From: Aquabacterium sp.
GTDB taxonomy: Bacteria > Pseudomonadota > Gammaproteobacteria > Burkholderiales > Burkholderiaceae_C
Length of the DNA stretch: 48,982 nucleotides
NCBI RefSeq assembly: GCF_029946005.1
Contig: NZ_JAQSDR010000011.1
Span: 1-48,982, forward strand
Direction of reading: 5' to 3'
The notes below the pieces were generated by a model. That model was not told the origin of the DNA. It worked only from the letters and a program-made list of their open reading frames with translations, and did not search any database. Below, in pieces: positions 1 through 9,317 of this stretch. Each line of letters begins with the position of its first letter. Position 1 is the stretch's first letter. A program made the translations under genes and the position numbers.

Positions 1-1
1 T

Positions 2-997
2 TCTGGGGAGCAGCCTCGCGCAAGGGAAGAACGCCGCAGGCTTACCGCTTACGTTCCAGAAGCACTCATCGTTGACAACGGCCTTGAGTTCCTTGGAACA
101 ACGTTGGAAAGCATCGCGATGGACCTGCGCATCAGAATTGAGTTTTGCCCTGCGCGGCAACCGCGCTTCAAAGGGGTGGTCGAGCGCTTTCTCAAGACAA
201 TCAATCATCACTTTGCGCACCAACTTCCTGGTACCAGCTTTGCGAGGTTCTATCAGCGTGGTGACTACGACCCAGAAAAACACGCCCTGTTGACGCTTGC
301 AGAGTTCAAACAAATATTTGAGAAATGGATTCTTGACGTCTATGCGCAAAGGATCCATCGAGGGATTGGAACCACGCCGATGCAGCGGTGGAAAGAGGGC
401 GTCAAGCTGCATGAACCTGAGTTGCCGGCCAACCGAGATTTACTGCTTCGCCGCATCGGCCAAATCACAGAGCGCAAGCTTCGGGCCGATGGGATAGAAC
501 TCAACGGGCTTCGATATAGCGGCGACGAGCTCAGTCCCATCTTGCGAGCTTATGGGGCGGGTGTCTGTGTGCGTGTTGCATTCGATCCAGAGGACTTGGG
601 CGAGATACAGGTGTGGGGACCAGATGATGAAGATCCAGTCTCTGTACGCGCGCTCAAATATGAGTTTGCCAAAGGTTTGACCGCTAGGCAAAACGCCTTG
701 ATAAGGGAGCTGGCGCGTGAGAGCAGCAAGGGGATCTGCAATGAAGCTGCAGTCCAGCGGGCGCGCGAAGAACTTGTCGAAGCGGTTGAAAAACTAGCGA
801 ATAGCCGCGCGCAGAAAGCTCGTCAGCGATCTGGAGCGATCCGCGGCGTGAGCAGTACCAAGCCAGATGCCCAGCTGAGCAAGAAAGACGATGCAAAGCA
901 GAGTCGTCACCGTCCAGATCAGAAGGTCGTGGATGTGAAAGTCCAGCCTCCCCAGATTATTCTGCCCTTCAAAATGGGTAAGGAGCCCAAGAAATGA
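2..997 (+). CDS. tniA: TniA/TnsB-type DDE transposase, 3' part only
   Basis: This frame is open from the window edge, so the true start and the first catalytic Asp lie upstream. The visible 331 codons hold the second half of an rve-type (retroviral integrase fold) catalytic core. LIVDNG near base 68-85 carries the second acidic residue, and GVVERF near 173-190 carries the third (Glu) of the DDE triad. A Mu-type C-terminal beta-barrel follows (GLRYSGDEL, then RVAFDPEDLGEIQVW). The last 80 or so residues are Lys/Arg/Gln-rich and probably contact the ATPase partner. TniA binds the transposon end repeats and performs strand transfer. The stop overlaps the tniB start (ATGA at 994-997), indicating translational coupling. 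A start inside the window (for example TTG at 104) would remove the second catalytic residue and is rejected. Confidence 0.93.
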   Translation, partial: SGEQPRAREERRRLTAYVPEALIVDNGLEFLGTTLESIAMDLRIRIEFCPARQPRFKGVVERFLKTINHHFAHQLPGTSFARFYQRGDYDPEKHALLTLAEFKQIFEKWILDVYAQRIHRGIGTTPMQRWKEGVKLHEPELPANRDLLLRRIGQITERKLRADGIELNGLRYSGDELSPILRAYGAGVCVRVAFDPEDLGEIQVWGPDDEDPVSVRALKYEFAKGLTARQNALIRELARESSKGICNEAAVQRAREELVEAVEKLANSRAQKARQRSGAIRGVSSTKPDAQLSKKDDAKQSRHRPDQKVVDVKVQPPQIILPFKMGKEPKK

Positions 998-1956
998 GCG
1001 TGGCTGCAACTGAACAGCTGCGGGCATTCGAAGAGCAATACATACCCTTTCCACCCTTTGTCGCAGCGAAGGAAGCCATCGAGTCCAACCTCAACTTGTT
1101 TCGCGAATCAGGACTTGCACGGCACATGCTTGTTCTGGGCGAGGCAGGGACTGGCAAGAGCAGCTTATGCCGATGGCTCCTTGCTCAGCACCCGGTTGCG
1201 CATCTGCCTGAGCGAGATCACATCAGCGTATTGGTTGTCACCATCCCTCCGGCCGCGACAGTCGGTGGCAATGCAGAGAGCATCTTGCGGTCGCTGGGGG
1301 ATCCTGATTGGGGGAGAGGCACGATCACCAATAAGACAGCTCGCATCGTTACCTTGATAAAGGGTTGCGGCGTTGAGTTGATCTTGTTTGATGAGGCACA
1401 ACACCTGCAGGATCGGGGTGATGTCCGCATGCACTACATGGTGGCCGACTGGTTCAAGCATCTGATCGACGAAATTAGCATCCCTACAGTCATGCTGGGG
1501 CTGCCTCGGCTTGAGCAGTTGTTGCAAACCAATGAGCAACTGCGTCGCCGCTTCTCTCGACGAATCAAATTGGCACTTGGCCAAAGCGACACCGACAGCG
1601 TGGAGACCGAGTGCCTTCAGCTATTCCTGTCACTGGCGTCTTTGATTCATACACCTGTGACGGCCAGTCCATATGCTCCTCAGGAAATGGGTATGCGTCT
1701 TTACTATGCCAGTGATGGTCGCGTGGCCTATATCAAGAAGCTGTTGTTTGCGGCCATGCAGCTATCAATGGAGCTTGACTACGAAACCATTGATACGGAG
1801 GTACTCGAACGCGCTTTCCGCGAAGAGATCTGGGTTCATGCAGAAGGTAAGTTGAATCCATTTCATCAAGATTTCGAGTTCCGTCGCCTTGATCGCGGTG
1901 GTGAGCCATTTCAACTATCAGATACGTTGGGTCACGGAAGGACGCGCCGTGGGTAA
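994..1956 (+). CDS. tniB: TniB/TnsC-family AAA+ transposition ATPase
   Basis: The product is 320 residues, the usual size for TniB, which is a target-selection ATPase forming filaments on DNA and linking TniQ to the transposase. Walker A is GEAGTGKS at residues 49-56 and Walker B is LILFDE at about 129-134, continuing as AQH as in TniB/TnsC proteins. An arginine-rich stretch near 184-191 (RRRFSRRI) is a likely arginine-finger or DNA-contact segment. The start is the ATG inside the ATGA overlap with tniA. The 3' end overlaps the tniQ start. Reading shows no damage to key motifs. The family assignment is secure from the motifs plus operon order; which subfamily of Tn7-like elements it belongs to needs a tree. 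Confidence 0.93.
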   Translation: MSVAATEQLRAFEEQYIPFPPFVAAKEAIESNLNLFRESGLARHMLVLGEAGTGKSSLCRWLLAQHPVAHLPERDHISVLVVTIPPAATVGGNAESILRSLGDPDWGRGTITNKTARIVTLIKGCGVELILFDEAQHLQDRGDVRMHYMVADWFKHLIDEISIPTVMLGLPRLEQLLQTNEQLRRRFSRRIKLALGQSDTDSVETECLQLFLSLASLIHTPVTASPYAPQEMGMRLYYASDGRVAYIKKLLFAAMQLSMELDYETIDTEVLERAFREEIWVHAEGKLNPFHQDFEFRRLDRGGEPFQLSDTLGHGRTRRG

Positions 1957-2962
1957 GTGGAAGAGTTTTCACGAATACGCAATCCGACCTGAACCAGTGG
2001 TTGGCGAGAGTTTGTACGGGTACTGCTGGAGGTTCTATACCACCAATGGTCACCAGCTTCCGCCACACATCAGGGCGGCTTGCATTGCTGTGCGACGTGG
2101 GCAACATTCAGATTTTTCAAGCCAGGCTTTCAAGTACTTGTTCGGGATGGACCGCATAGCTGGTTTGCTTAGCTCTGAGCGAAACGCCTTTGAATTGATC
2201 AGACGATTTGGAGTGTCAAAATGGTTTCATTGGTGGAACCGAGGTCGCTTCTGCAGTCGATGCGTTGAAGAGATGGACGTCCATCTATTGCGCTTTGATC
2301 TGCCGCACATTAATGCATGCCCTAGCCATGAAATCGAATTGATTTCGCAATGCTCGAACTGCACGGCAACACTCAGTTGGGGCACCTTAGCTAAAGATTG
2401 GCGCTGCCAGTGTGGGATGCCGATTGCGGCAATGCGCACAAGCACAGCCGTCGAGGCAAAGCTTCAGTTGTGCCAATGGCTATTGAACGGACGGGGCCCC
2501 AGAGAACTTGATTTGAACAAGTTGGGGCCTACAAAGGGCTTGCTTGCTCGCTATAGAAGCCTATGGCTAGCGGGGTTGCTGCGACAGACATTGCTATCGG
2601 AGCGACCGGTACGCATGGTCGATGAATGGCTACTGGGACCGATATCGACCAGCGTGTGGGACCCCACCAAGTGGGACCGGCGGATCGCCAGCCAATCGGT
2701 ACACATGATTGGTGCCCGTGCTGAAAGATATCGGCGTCGGTTGTCTCGACGCATTGATGAGAAGTGCGGAAAGATTGTGCGGTCTAGCATGAGCTTGTCA
2801 ACTACTTACCAATTGGCTTTGAACAGCAGTCCTGATACGCGCCTGATTGAAGAGCAGCCGGACTCCAGCGCTACCTTGCTGCTTGCCATTCACGAGCTGT
2901 TGGATATGCGTTTGACGTTGGAATGGCCTGACGATGAGCGAAACGAGCGTCCCACCGCCTAA
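1949..2962 (+). CDS. tniQ: TniQ-family target-selection protein (short, 337 aa)
   Basis: TniQ proteins bind target DNA or a targeting partner and recruit the TniB/TnsC ATPase. The start chosen is GTG at 1949, 8 bases inside tniB, because GGAAGG lies at 1936-1941. An in-frame TTG at 1889 would overlap tniB by 68 bases without a better ribosome site. The N-terminal TniQ domain shows the typical RPEPVVGESLYGYCWRF opening, and a zinc-ribbon pair follows: Cys102/Cys105, Cys124 with His127, Cys135/Cys138 and Cys153/Cys155. The C-terminal half is Arg-rich and helical with no recognised domain. The next gene is a second TniQ-type protein overlapping by 29 bases, so the element encodes two target-selection proteins of different length. 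Confidence 0.85.
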   Translation: MGKWKSFHEYAIRPEPVVGESLYGYCWRFYTTNGHQLPPHIRAACIAVRRGQHSDFSSQAFKYLFGMDRIAGLLSSERNAFELIRRFGVSKWFHWWNRGRFCSRCVEEMDVHLLRFDLPHINACPSHEIELISQCSNCTATLSWGTLAKDWRCQCGMPIAAMRTSTAVEAKLQLCQWLLNGRGPRELDLNKLGPTKGLLARYRSLWLAGLLRQTLLSERPVRMVDEWLLGPISTSVWDPTKWDRRIASQSVHMIGARAERYRRRLSRRIDEKCGKIVRSSMSLSTTYQLALNSSPDTRLIEEQPDSSATLLLAIHELLDMRLTLEWPDDERNERPTA

Positions 2963-4766
2963 ACCACATCTCTTTCCGTTGAGACCGAGACCGGTTTGTG
3001 GAGAGTCCACCAGGGGCTACTTGATCAGGGTTGCCCAATCCAATGGCTATACAACCCTGAGGTCCTTCTACGCGAGCCTGGCTTCAGCAGACGCGGCGCC
3101 ATTTTCTTTGTTGTGCGATCGATTGCTTCTCACAAACAAGGAACGCCGTTGGCTGTTTGGCCCACTCTCCAAGGGTTGGGGCTATACAGCTGTTCCGCAT
3201 GGACTTGCCGTTGTTGATTTCAACCAAAGCCGATGTCGATGGTGCTCGCGGTGTTTGAGGGAGAAGGCAATCATGCAAGGGGCTTGGGAACTGAAGTTGT
3301 CATGCGTCTGCACCACACATCGAGCATGGCTACAAGATGCATGCTCCCTTTGCGGAGAATCACGAACATGGACAGGCACGTCGATGCTTCGGTGTCAATG
3401 CGGGGCCATGATTCAGTCATTGGAGATCGAGCATGCAAGCGATTCCATTTGCCTACTTACCGCGGCGCTTCAAGGAGGCCATCAGGTTGCGGCGCAAGGC
3501 CGTCCATGGCTTCATCTGAGTGTGGCAATGCTCCACAGAGCGGTTCACTACCTTGGCTCCTTCACTGTTGGCGCTAGACCAACCAGGCCAGGCCAAATCG
3601 CACACCTGCATCTGATGTCGGTGGCCAGGCCATTGATCCAGGGAGCTGCGGCTTTCTTCGAAGAATGGCCGAAAGGCTTTCATTCGGTCCTGCGTGATCT
3701 TCATGGATCAGCAAAGGTAAGCCTGAGCGTTCGTCAGACCTTTTCGCCTCTGTACAGGGTGATCTATGAAGATCTTGCTGATGATTGCTATCAGTTCATT
3801 CGAGACGCCTTTGAAGACTACCTTCATGATGCCTGGCAAGGCACGCTGAGTAAGCGCAATGGGCTGCTTCGAAAAAGTACGGTTGAAATGCACCCTCGGA
3901 TTACGATTCCACAGGCGGCATCGGCGATTGGAGTAAATCAGGGCGTTGCTCGGCAACTGGCGAGGCGCCAACAAGCATTTGTGACTGTCCAAATGTCGTC
4001 TGGACGGCAAGCTCACACTTTGCACGTCGATGCGGTTGTTAAATTGAAGGCGTTGGCAGATGGCGTGATGACATTGGAAGAGGCTTCCCAAGATCTCGCA
4101 TTGCCAGAGCGAAGACTCCGGGAATTGATTGCGGCGGATGTCATCGCGCCTGCTGTATCTCGATCAACGCAGAAAAAGCGTGCGGCCTGGTTGATTCCTA
4201 AGAAGGAGGTTGAACGCCTTTATGTCGTGAGCGGCCTTCCAAGCGGCCCCGCGTGCACCACCGTTCATGACCTATTGAAGTATGGCTGCCTGCGGTCAGG
4301 CGAGAGCGTTGAGCTTGTGCGGGCTGTGTTGTTCGGCGTGCTGAAGGTGCATGGCCCATCAAAGACAGAGGTACCCATAGGCATGGCGAGTGTGGGTAAG
4401 CAAGATGCCAAAAATTGGCTGAGTTCCTGCCGGGCGACGAAAGACGATGCCCTCACCGTAGATCAAGCGGCGAAAAAGTTGGGGCTTAAACAGGAGGTGG
4501 CCTATAGCTTGGTGAAGGCTGGGTTGCTGCAAGCTCGGAAAGAGGTGCGCATCGGATGGAGAGTGCCCCTTGCTAGTGTTGGCCAATTCCAAAATGACTT
4601 TGTAGCTCTTGCCGCGCTGGCAAAAGCTTGGGGGCGCTCGCCAAAGGCTTTGCTTGTTGAAATGGCTGCCAAGCCGGTTAGTGGTCCGACGGTGGATGGA
4701 TGTCGGCAGTATTTTTTCCGGCGTATTGATGTTTTCGGCAACGATCTTGAACTCAAACGTGAGTGA
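2934..4766 (+). CDS. second TniQ/TnsD-like protein with C-terminal multi-HTH tail (610 aa)
   Basis: The N-terminus repeats the TniQ layout (FPLRPRPVCGESTRGYLIR at 14-32) and the zinc-binding pattern: Cys101/Cys104/Cys107, Cys124/Cys126 with His129, Cys137/Cys140 and Cys154/Cys156. About 450 residues follow, much longer than a plain TniQ and in the size range of TnsD. Three short stretches look like excisionase/MerR-type helix-turn-helix units: residues 323-345 (ITIPQAASAIGVNQGVARQL), 379-405 (MTLEEASQDLALPERRLREL) and 507-533 (LTVDQAAKKLGLKQEVAYSL). By analogy with TnsD this protein probably reads a specific DNA target, possibly hsdS, but that is inference. The ATG at 2934 lies 29 bases inside tniQ, so translation is likely coupled. 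The gene ends the transposition operon. Confidence 0.82.
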   Translation: MSETSVPPPKPHLFPLRPRPVCGESTRGYLIRVAQSNGYTTLRSFYASLASADAAPFSLLCDRLLLTNKERRWLFGPLSKGWGYTAVPHGLAVVDFNQSRCRWCSRCLREKAIMQGAWELKLSCVCTTHRAWLQDACSLCGESRTWTGTSMLRCQCGAMIQSLEIEHASDSICLLTAALQGGHQVAAQGRPWLHLSVAMLHRAVHYLGSFTVGARPTRPGQIAHLHLMSVARPLIQGAAAFFEEWPKGFHSVLRDLHGSAKVSLSVRQTFSPLYRVIYEDLADDCYQFIRDAFEDYLHDAWQGTLSKRNGLLRKSTVEMHPRITIPQAASAIGVNQGVARQLARRQQAFVTVQMSSGRQAHTLHVDAVVKLKALADGVMTLEEASQDLALPERRLRELIAADVIAPAVSRSTQKKRAAWLIPKKEVERLYVVSGLPSGPACTTVHDLLKYGCLRSGESVELVRAVLFGVLKVHGPSKTEVPIGMASVGKQDAKNWLSSCRATKDDALTVDQAAKKLGLKQEVAYSLVKAGLLQARKEVRIGWRVPLASVGQFQNDFVALAALAKAWGRSPKALLVEMAAKPVSGPTVDGCRQYFFRRIDVFGNDLELKRE

Positions 4767-4795
4767 CTAATATCCAATCGGGGGGTCAAACATCA

Positions 4796-4814
4796 AGCTT
4801 GTTTATGACAAGCT
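4796..4814 (+). other. small hairpin between transposition operon and nuclease gene
   Basis: AGCTTGT at 4796-4802 pairs exactly with ACAAGCT at 4808-4814 around a 5-base loop. It sits in the 76-base gap after the second tniQ. It has no T-run behind it, so it may be a weak terminator, an attenuator or a chance palindrome. Confidence 0.3.
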
Positions 4815-4842
4815 GGTCGCAATAACTTTGGGAAGGAACTTT

Positions 4843-6585
4843 ATGCTTGCAAGGCTGCCTGATGAAATTTTATTCGATCCAGCCAGGTTGAAAGTTCTAT
4901 TGCATTTCATTCGTTCACCCTACACCTCGCAAAGCTGCGAGTTGGTTGAGGCGCACCTATCAAATCAAGCATCGGAGGTCTACCGCAGGATTGGTGTCGT
5001 ATGGGAAACGCTTAAGGGAGGGAAGCATCTAGGCTCGCTTGTTGGTCTTGTGAAAGACGTACTAGAACCAGTAACAGGTTTGTTCAATGCCGCCCATCCA
5101 TCATTGTTGCTAGAGCAATCAGCATTGCTGTTCCAGCAGCATGTGATTTTGCTTGAAGAGCTGGTTCGCGATGCGCTGCATGAATCAACAGAAAGCACTG
5201 GCTCCGTAAGAGCGCTAACTAACAAGGAGGCGGTCATTGCTGTGCGCTGCCTCGCTGTGCATGATGCGATCTTCCTGTGCTTGACCGGGCTGTACTCGGT
5301 GAAATCATCGCGGAAGGAACTGTCATTTCGGCTAACCAATGAGGGGCATGCAGCGATGACTCAAAGACTCTGGGCGACAAGCTTGGAGAGCAATAGCTTG
5401 GTGTCGTTGCACCTCTCGCTTAAGCAAGTTGTTGATGAGCTTGGGTCTAGTTCCCGGCATGGCGAGAGCATCATCGAGAAAATTCCTGGACGCCTATGGC
5501 ACTTGCTTGAAGCACTGTTCCTGGACAAGTTTTTTTTCATTGGGCATCGGGCCGTGGTGCCGCCCGAACTGTCTGGGGCTGTTCGGAAAGCCCGCGCACT
5601 CTGCCGATGGTTCGTTGCGCTAGAAATTGTGCGAATTGCCAATGAGCATGTATTGCGCAACTCAGAAGAGTGTTTTTTGCGTATCGGCCTTGACGAGGAG
5701 ATCCTGCGCGAGATTATTGATAGGCAGCAGAAGAGTCGCCCCCAAGATAAAAGCGTTGTTATCAACTCTGACGGGGATATCTTGATGGGAAATGTAGCCT
5801 TGTCTCACGCGATGAACATGGCTAGTGACGTTGCTTTGAGCAGTGACGATTCCAGGCGATTGGGGGAATGGTTTGAGGAGGTCTACATGCTCGACTACAT
5901 CAGATCAACGGCTTCTGAAGACTACGTTGTGGCAAGTGGATTTAAACGTCCGGCAGAGAATGGCGCACCTAAGCTCGATTGTGATTTGATTATTTTTGAT
6001 AAAGCGAGAGGCAAGTTTTTCTTTGTACAGTCTAAATACAAGCGAGAAAGCCGATTCGCAACCATTGGAGATGAACTGCGCGCGCTGACTCACAAGAACA
6101 GCCCGTTGACCTCAGGTGTAGCGCAGATTGCAGCTTTGCGAGATAGGCTGGGGGAGCAATCTGTCTTGGACCAAGTCAGGGGAAAATTTCCAAAGATGGG
6201 CCTCACAGAAGAAAGGCTTCGGCGAGATGGGCACTATGTCGTTGTGCATACGATGCCCGCTTTGAACTGCATTGAGCGCAACGGTGTTTTGCTGTATGAG
6301 TGGGCTGTCTTTAGAAATTTGCTGCAGCGTGGTGTCGCTACCAAGTGGCATGTGAATGACTCCGTCGCCAGTCCTGAACGTCATGTCGCGAAGGACATCC
6401 TTCCGTTGGAAGATGTCAATGCAATTCTTAATCACTACATAGCTGCAACGCACATTCCCAAAACGCAAATTGATGCGGAGTTCGCGTCCTATGCCAACTC
6501 GGGTATGGGATTCACTCTTCCTGTAAGGCAAAGACGTTTGTTATGGGGATCGCGTGATATGAAGTTCAGCATGCCATTGCTGTGA
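4843..6585 (+). CDS. probable PD-(D/E)xK-superfamily nuclease (QxK variant), single-gene cargo
   Basis: The product is 580 residues from ATG 4843, chosen because GGAAGGA at 4831-4837 is ideally spaced; the TTG at 4828 has nothing comparable. I do not recognise a named family. The first 300 residues are Leu-rich and helical. The C-terminal part carries a nuclease-like core: Glu in WFEEVYMLDY near 345, Asp381 in KLDCDLIIFD, then FFFVQSKYK with Gln396 and Lys398. This matches the E...D...(E/Q)xK layout of restriction-type nucleases, with Gln in place of the usual Glu. It sits alone between the transposition operon and a convergent IetAS pair, with a hairpin behind it. Function as a DNA-targeting defence protein is inferred. 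A TnsA-like role in transposition is possible but unsupported. Confidence 0.6.
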   Translation: MLARLPDEILFDPARLKVLLHFIRSPYTSQSCELVEAHLSNQASEVYRRIGVVWETLKGGKHLGSLVGLVKDVLEPVTGLFNAAHPSLLLEQSALLFQQHVILLEELVRDALHESTESTGSVRALTNKEAVIAVRCLAVHDAIFLCLTGLYSVKSSRKELSFRLTNEGHAAMTQRLWATSLESNSLVSLHLSLKQVVDELGSSSRHGESIIEKIPGRLWHLLEALFLDKFFFIGHRAVVPPELSGAVRKARALCRWFVALEIVRIANEHVLRNSEECFLRIGLDEEILREIIDRQQKSRPQDKSVVINSDGDILMGNVALSHAMNMASDVALSSDDSRRLGEWFEEVYMLDYIRSTASEDYVVASGFKRPAENGAPKLDCDLIIFDKARGKFFFVQSKYKRESRFATIGDELRALTHKNSPLTSGVAQIAALRDRLGEQSVLDQVRGKFPKMGLTEERLRRDGHYVVVHTMPALNCIERNGVLLYEWAVFRNLLQRGVATKWHVNDSVASPERHVAKDILPLEDVNAILNHYIAATHIPKTQIDAEFASYANSGMGFTLPVRQRRLLWGSRDMKFSMPLL

Positions 6586-6605
6586 ATGCATTGAGGGCAC
6601 CGTTG

Positions 6606-6631
6606 GATGGGCACCCGTGCGGGTGCCCATC
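6606..6631. terminator. bidirectional hairpin terminator between convergent genes
   Basis: GATGGGCACCC (6606-6616) pairs perfectly with GGGTGCCCATC (6621-6631) around the 4-base loop GTGC. It lies 20 bases after the nuclease stop and 58 bases from the ietS stop, the expected place for a shared terminator. The stem is strong and GC-rich, but neither side has a good T-tract. Confidence 0.7.
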
Positions 6632-6689
6632 TTCAAAGCTACCTTGCTTCAGAAGTATGAGTGACCTATTCGCTGCATGTCTTACGTAA

Positions 6690-9245
6690 TCAGGTGCTAA
6701 CAGGAATCGGGATACCGATTAGGTTTGCTATAGGCGTGTACAGATCGACATCAACGTCTTCCAGTATTTCTAGAGTGACTACCAAGGAATACCGGACTGT
6801 GACGGATTGCCTCTGACTTTCTTTCCAGTCTTTCCACCAACCGCCGACCGGGAAGATCGCAATGTGGGACTTGGCCGCTAGCTGCGCTGCGTTGCCAATC
6901 CACACATCGGAATGAACGGATCCGCGTGCTCGCAATTGCGAGCCTAGAAACCAATGCTCCCTATCCGGGTCACTCATTGACTCCTGTTCGTCTGGCTCCA
7001 GTTCTTCTCGTTCAAGCTTGTTAATTCTTTGCCGAAAGCGATCTTCCGTTTCAATAGATCCTTTAACGGCAAACCTCAAGCCGTGTGATTGATAGCGAAA
7101 CTTGCTTTGCCAACCTCGATGACTTGGGTTGGGTTCAACAAAATACGATAGCGTGACTCGCAGGGCAACTGATGCACCACCGGCCTCTAACAGCTGTGTT
7201 TGTGGCCATGGAAGCTCATGCATGTTCAATTCTTTGAGCTTGATGCTGCCATCTTCCTTTGTGTAAGGGGCAATCGTTTCTTGCAATACAAGCGTCGGTT
7301 GCTGGCGTGTGGAGTTCAATGAACTTTCTAATTCAACGCGACCATAGCCATACCGCCTTAGCAATGCCTCTTTGTGCGCTTTGAGGGGTACAAGCGGAAG
7401 GTGTGCACGCATTTGCGGCGTAAAGCGAGCGCCGTGGATCACCAAGGCTCGAACCGTCTCTGGCCAGTAATCTGGATAGCGTGCCTGTAAATGACCACAG
7501 ACGCGGGCCACTTCAGCGGCCGCTGCACTGGTATCACCGGTTTCGGCTAGCAGCGTTTTGGTGATGTCGTGTGAAGTGGTGAGCAGGCGAAGGCTCTCCG
7601 GTCCAACTGTGACGGACGCGGCCATTCTGCTATCGAGAGAGCCGTTGCCGCCTTCAGCCACGACGTCCGGCTTGAAGGGCCAAGTTCGCCTCCATAGAAG
7701 CGAGGTTGTCGATGCTGGAGATAAAAGTCCCGTCCTTCCAATCGCGGCCAGTGACGGCCATTTGGCTTGGTCGATGGTGATCATGCTGGTGCATGCCCCG
7801 ACAGTAAGCGCGTTCCAAGCTTGCCCGGGATTCTCCACAGGCGACAGATCATTTTGCGCAGGGTAGTTTGTCCAATGCTGCCATGGGACATTGCCGGCCG
7901 CGAGGATTACGAGCCGCCTTGTCAACAATTGCTCGTGTTGCTCGGGTAAGGATGCGCCATGAAAGTAACTCGTGGCGGCGTTCAGGCCAAATGCTAAGCC
8001 GTCAATGGCTGCTGACCACTCAGTTGGTAAGCCTGCTGTCGCCCCTATTGATGTGGTCATCATCGCGAACGTGCGTCGACGATCAGGTTGGATTTCTTCA
8101 ACCTTACTGACCGCTTGAGTCGTGACCCATCCATAGAGATGTGCGGCATTTTGTCCCGTCGGAGGAAGAATTTTTACTGACTCAAGACGGTGCGGAATTA
8201 AGTTCAAGGCGCTCGAGGCCAGTGGGCTAGTCAGGTCACCATGTGATGCCAGGCCAGCCATCTCTGTCCCATGCCCTGCGTGATCCGTTGATCCCCAATG
8301 GTCTTCGACAGCATGCAAGTCAGCTTGATCTAAAAGCGAGGCTAACAAAGGGTGGCCTTGGTTGACGCCAGTATCCAAAAGGGTGATATAGGCCGCATCT
8401 TCCGCAGGAGCATACGTTGACCGAGCGTGAAGATCCTGAATCCATTCAGCCTGCTCATGAGGCCTGAGGTTGGAGAGATAGAACTCTGCAGTCGGAGCAA
8501 CTCCGCGAATTTCAGCAACCAAGTCCAATAGTTCTAGGGCCTGTTCCAAAGATGCTCGTGTACTACGTGCTGCAACAACTATTCTTCCGGGAAAGCTGAC
8601 ATACCCTTGTTCTATCTCGATGCCAAACCGCGTTGCCGATTCGGCGAAGGCGTCTCGCAAAGCACGAGGTGTTCCGGTGCTAAATCGCAACCATATCTGA
8701 ACCCACTCAAGCAGGTCTGCTTTTGGTGGTGCGATGACATCGTCTGTCCAAAGTTCATCAAACGCGGCTTTGCGAAATGACTCGATTGCATTCACCAACG
8801 CGGCATTTTTAGGTTTGTCTGGTTGCCCCGGTTTTCGTGCTTGGACGTCTTTGGTTAGGTAATCTCTTACTCGAGTCTCGAAGGCCGCTAGGCTACCTTC
8901 AGGAACGTGGAGCGCGACAATCTCGGTACCCCCTGCGTCGGCAACGCTCAGTACCTCAATGCCATCTCTTTTCCATTCCAGCTGTTTGGAATAGTCAATT
9001 GCTCCTGGTGGGGAGACTTCAATTGCGATGGTCATCCCGCTGCTTGCGGGAAGTTGAAGTTCTGCTCGGCGCTTGGCGAGGCTCTGCGCCTCGGCCGTCA
9101 AATTAGCGAGTTGGGTTAAGAGTTTTTGCCCATGTGTTTGGCGCTCCCTTTGTGGCGGCGGAGACTTTCTAACTGACAGCGTCGATTTGAAGTCTTGGCT
9201 TTCCTTGTACCCGGCGACGAGCAAGTGGTCGAGAGGTTCTGTCAT
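6690..9245 (-). CDS. ietS: subtilisin-like serine protease of an IetAS defence pair
   Basis: The product is about 851 residues from the ATG at 9245; a TTG 12 bases upstream is the alternative, and neither has a clear ribosome site. The S8 protease triad is visible: Asp in LLDTGVNQGHP (near 291), His in GHGTEMAGLASHG (near 325) and Ser in GDTSAAAAEVAR (near 573), with the oxyanion Asn in LAAGN (near 451). There is no signal peptide, so it acts in the cytoplasm. The first 280 residues are a family-specific region of unknown role. An AAA+ ATPase gene precedes it 72 bases upstream on the same strand. This pairing matches the IetA/IetS system, first described as a plasmid stability pair and later as anti-phage. 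The substrate of the protease is not evident. Confidence 0.85.
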   Translation of the reverse strand: MTEPLDHLLVAGYKESQDFKSTLSVRKSPPPQRERQTHGQKLLTQLANLTAEAQSLAKRRAELQLPASSGMTIAIEVSPPGAIDYSKQLEWKRDGIEVLSVADAGGTEIVALHVPEGSLAAFETRVRDYLTKDVQARKPGQPDKPKNAALVNAIESFRKAAFDELWTDDVIAPPKADLLEWVQIWLRFSTGTPRALRDAFAESATRFGIEIEQGYVSFPGRIVVAARSTRASLEQALELLDLVAEIRGVAPTAEFYLSNLRPHEQAEWIQDLHARSTYAPAEDAAYITLLDTGVNQGHPLLASLLDQADLHAVEDHWGSTDHAGHGTEMAGLASHGDLTSPLASSALNLIPHRLESVKILPPTGQNAAHLYGWVTTQAVSKVEEIQPDRRRTFAMMTTSIGATAGLPTEWSAAIDGLAFGLNAATSYFHGASLPEQHEQLLTRRLVILAAGNVPWQHWTNYPAQNDLSPVENPGQAWNALTVGACTSMITIDQAKWPSLAAIGRTGLLSPASTTSLLWRRTWPFKPDVVAEGGNGSLDSRMAASVTVGPESLRLLTTSHDITKTLLAETGDTSAAAAEVARVCGHLQARYPDYWPETVRALVIHGARFTPQMRAHLPLVPLKAHKEALLRRYGYGRVELESSLNSTRQQPTLVLQETIAPYTKEDGSIKLKELNMHELPWPQTQLLEAGGASVALRVTLSYFVEPNPSHRGWQSKFRYQSHGLRFAVKGSIETEDRFRQRINKLEREELEPDEQESMSDPDREHWFLGSQLRARGSVHSDVWIGNAAQLAAKSHIAIFPVGGWWKDWKESQRQSVTVRYSLVVTLEILEDVDVDLYTPIANLIGIPIPVST

Positions 9246-9317
9246 CCCTGTGGCCAATCTGTTTTTGATTTTGCCACTCTAGCCTAAGAATGTTGCTTCT
9301 GGTAACTTCTCGTCGTA

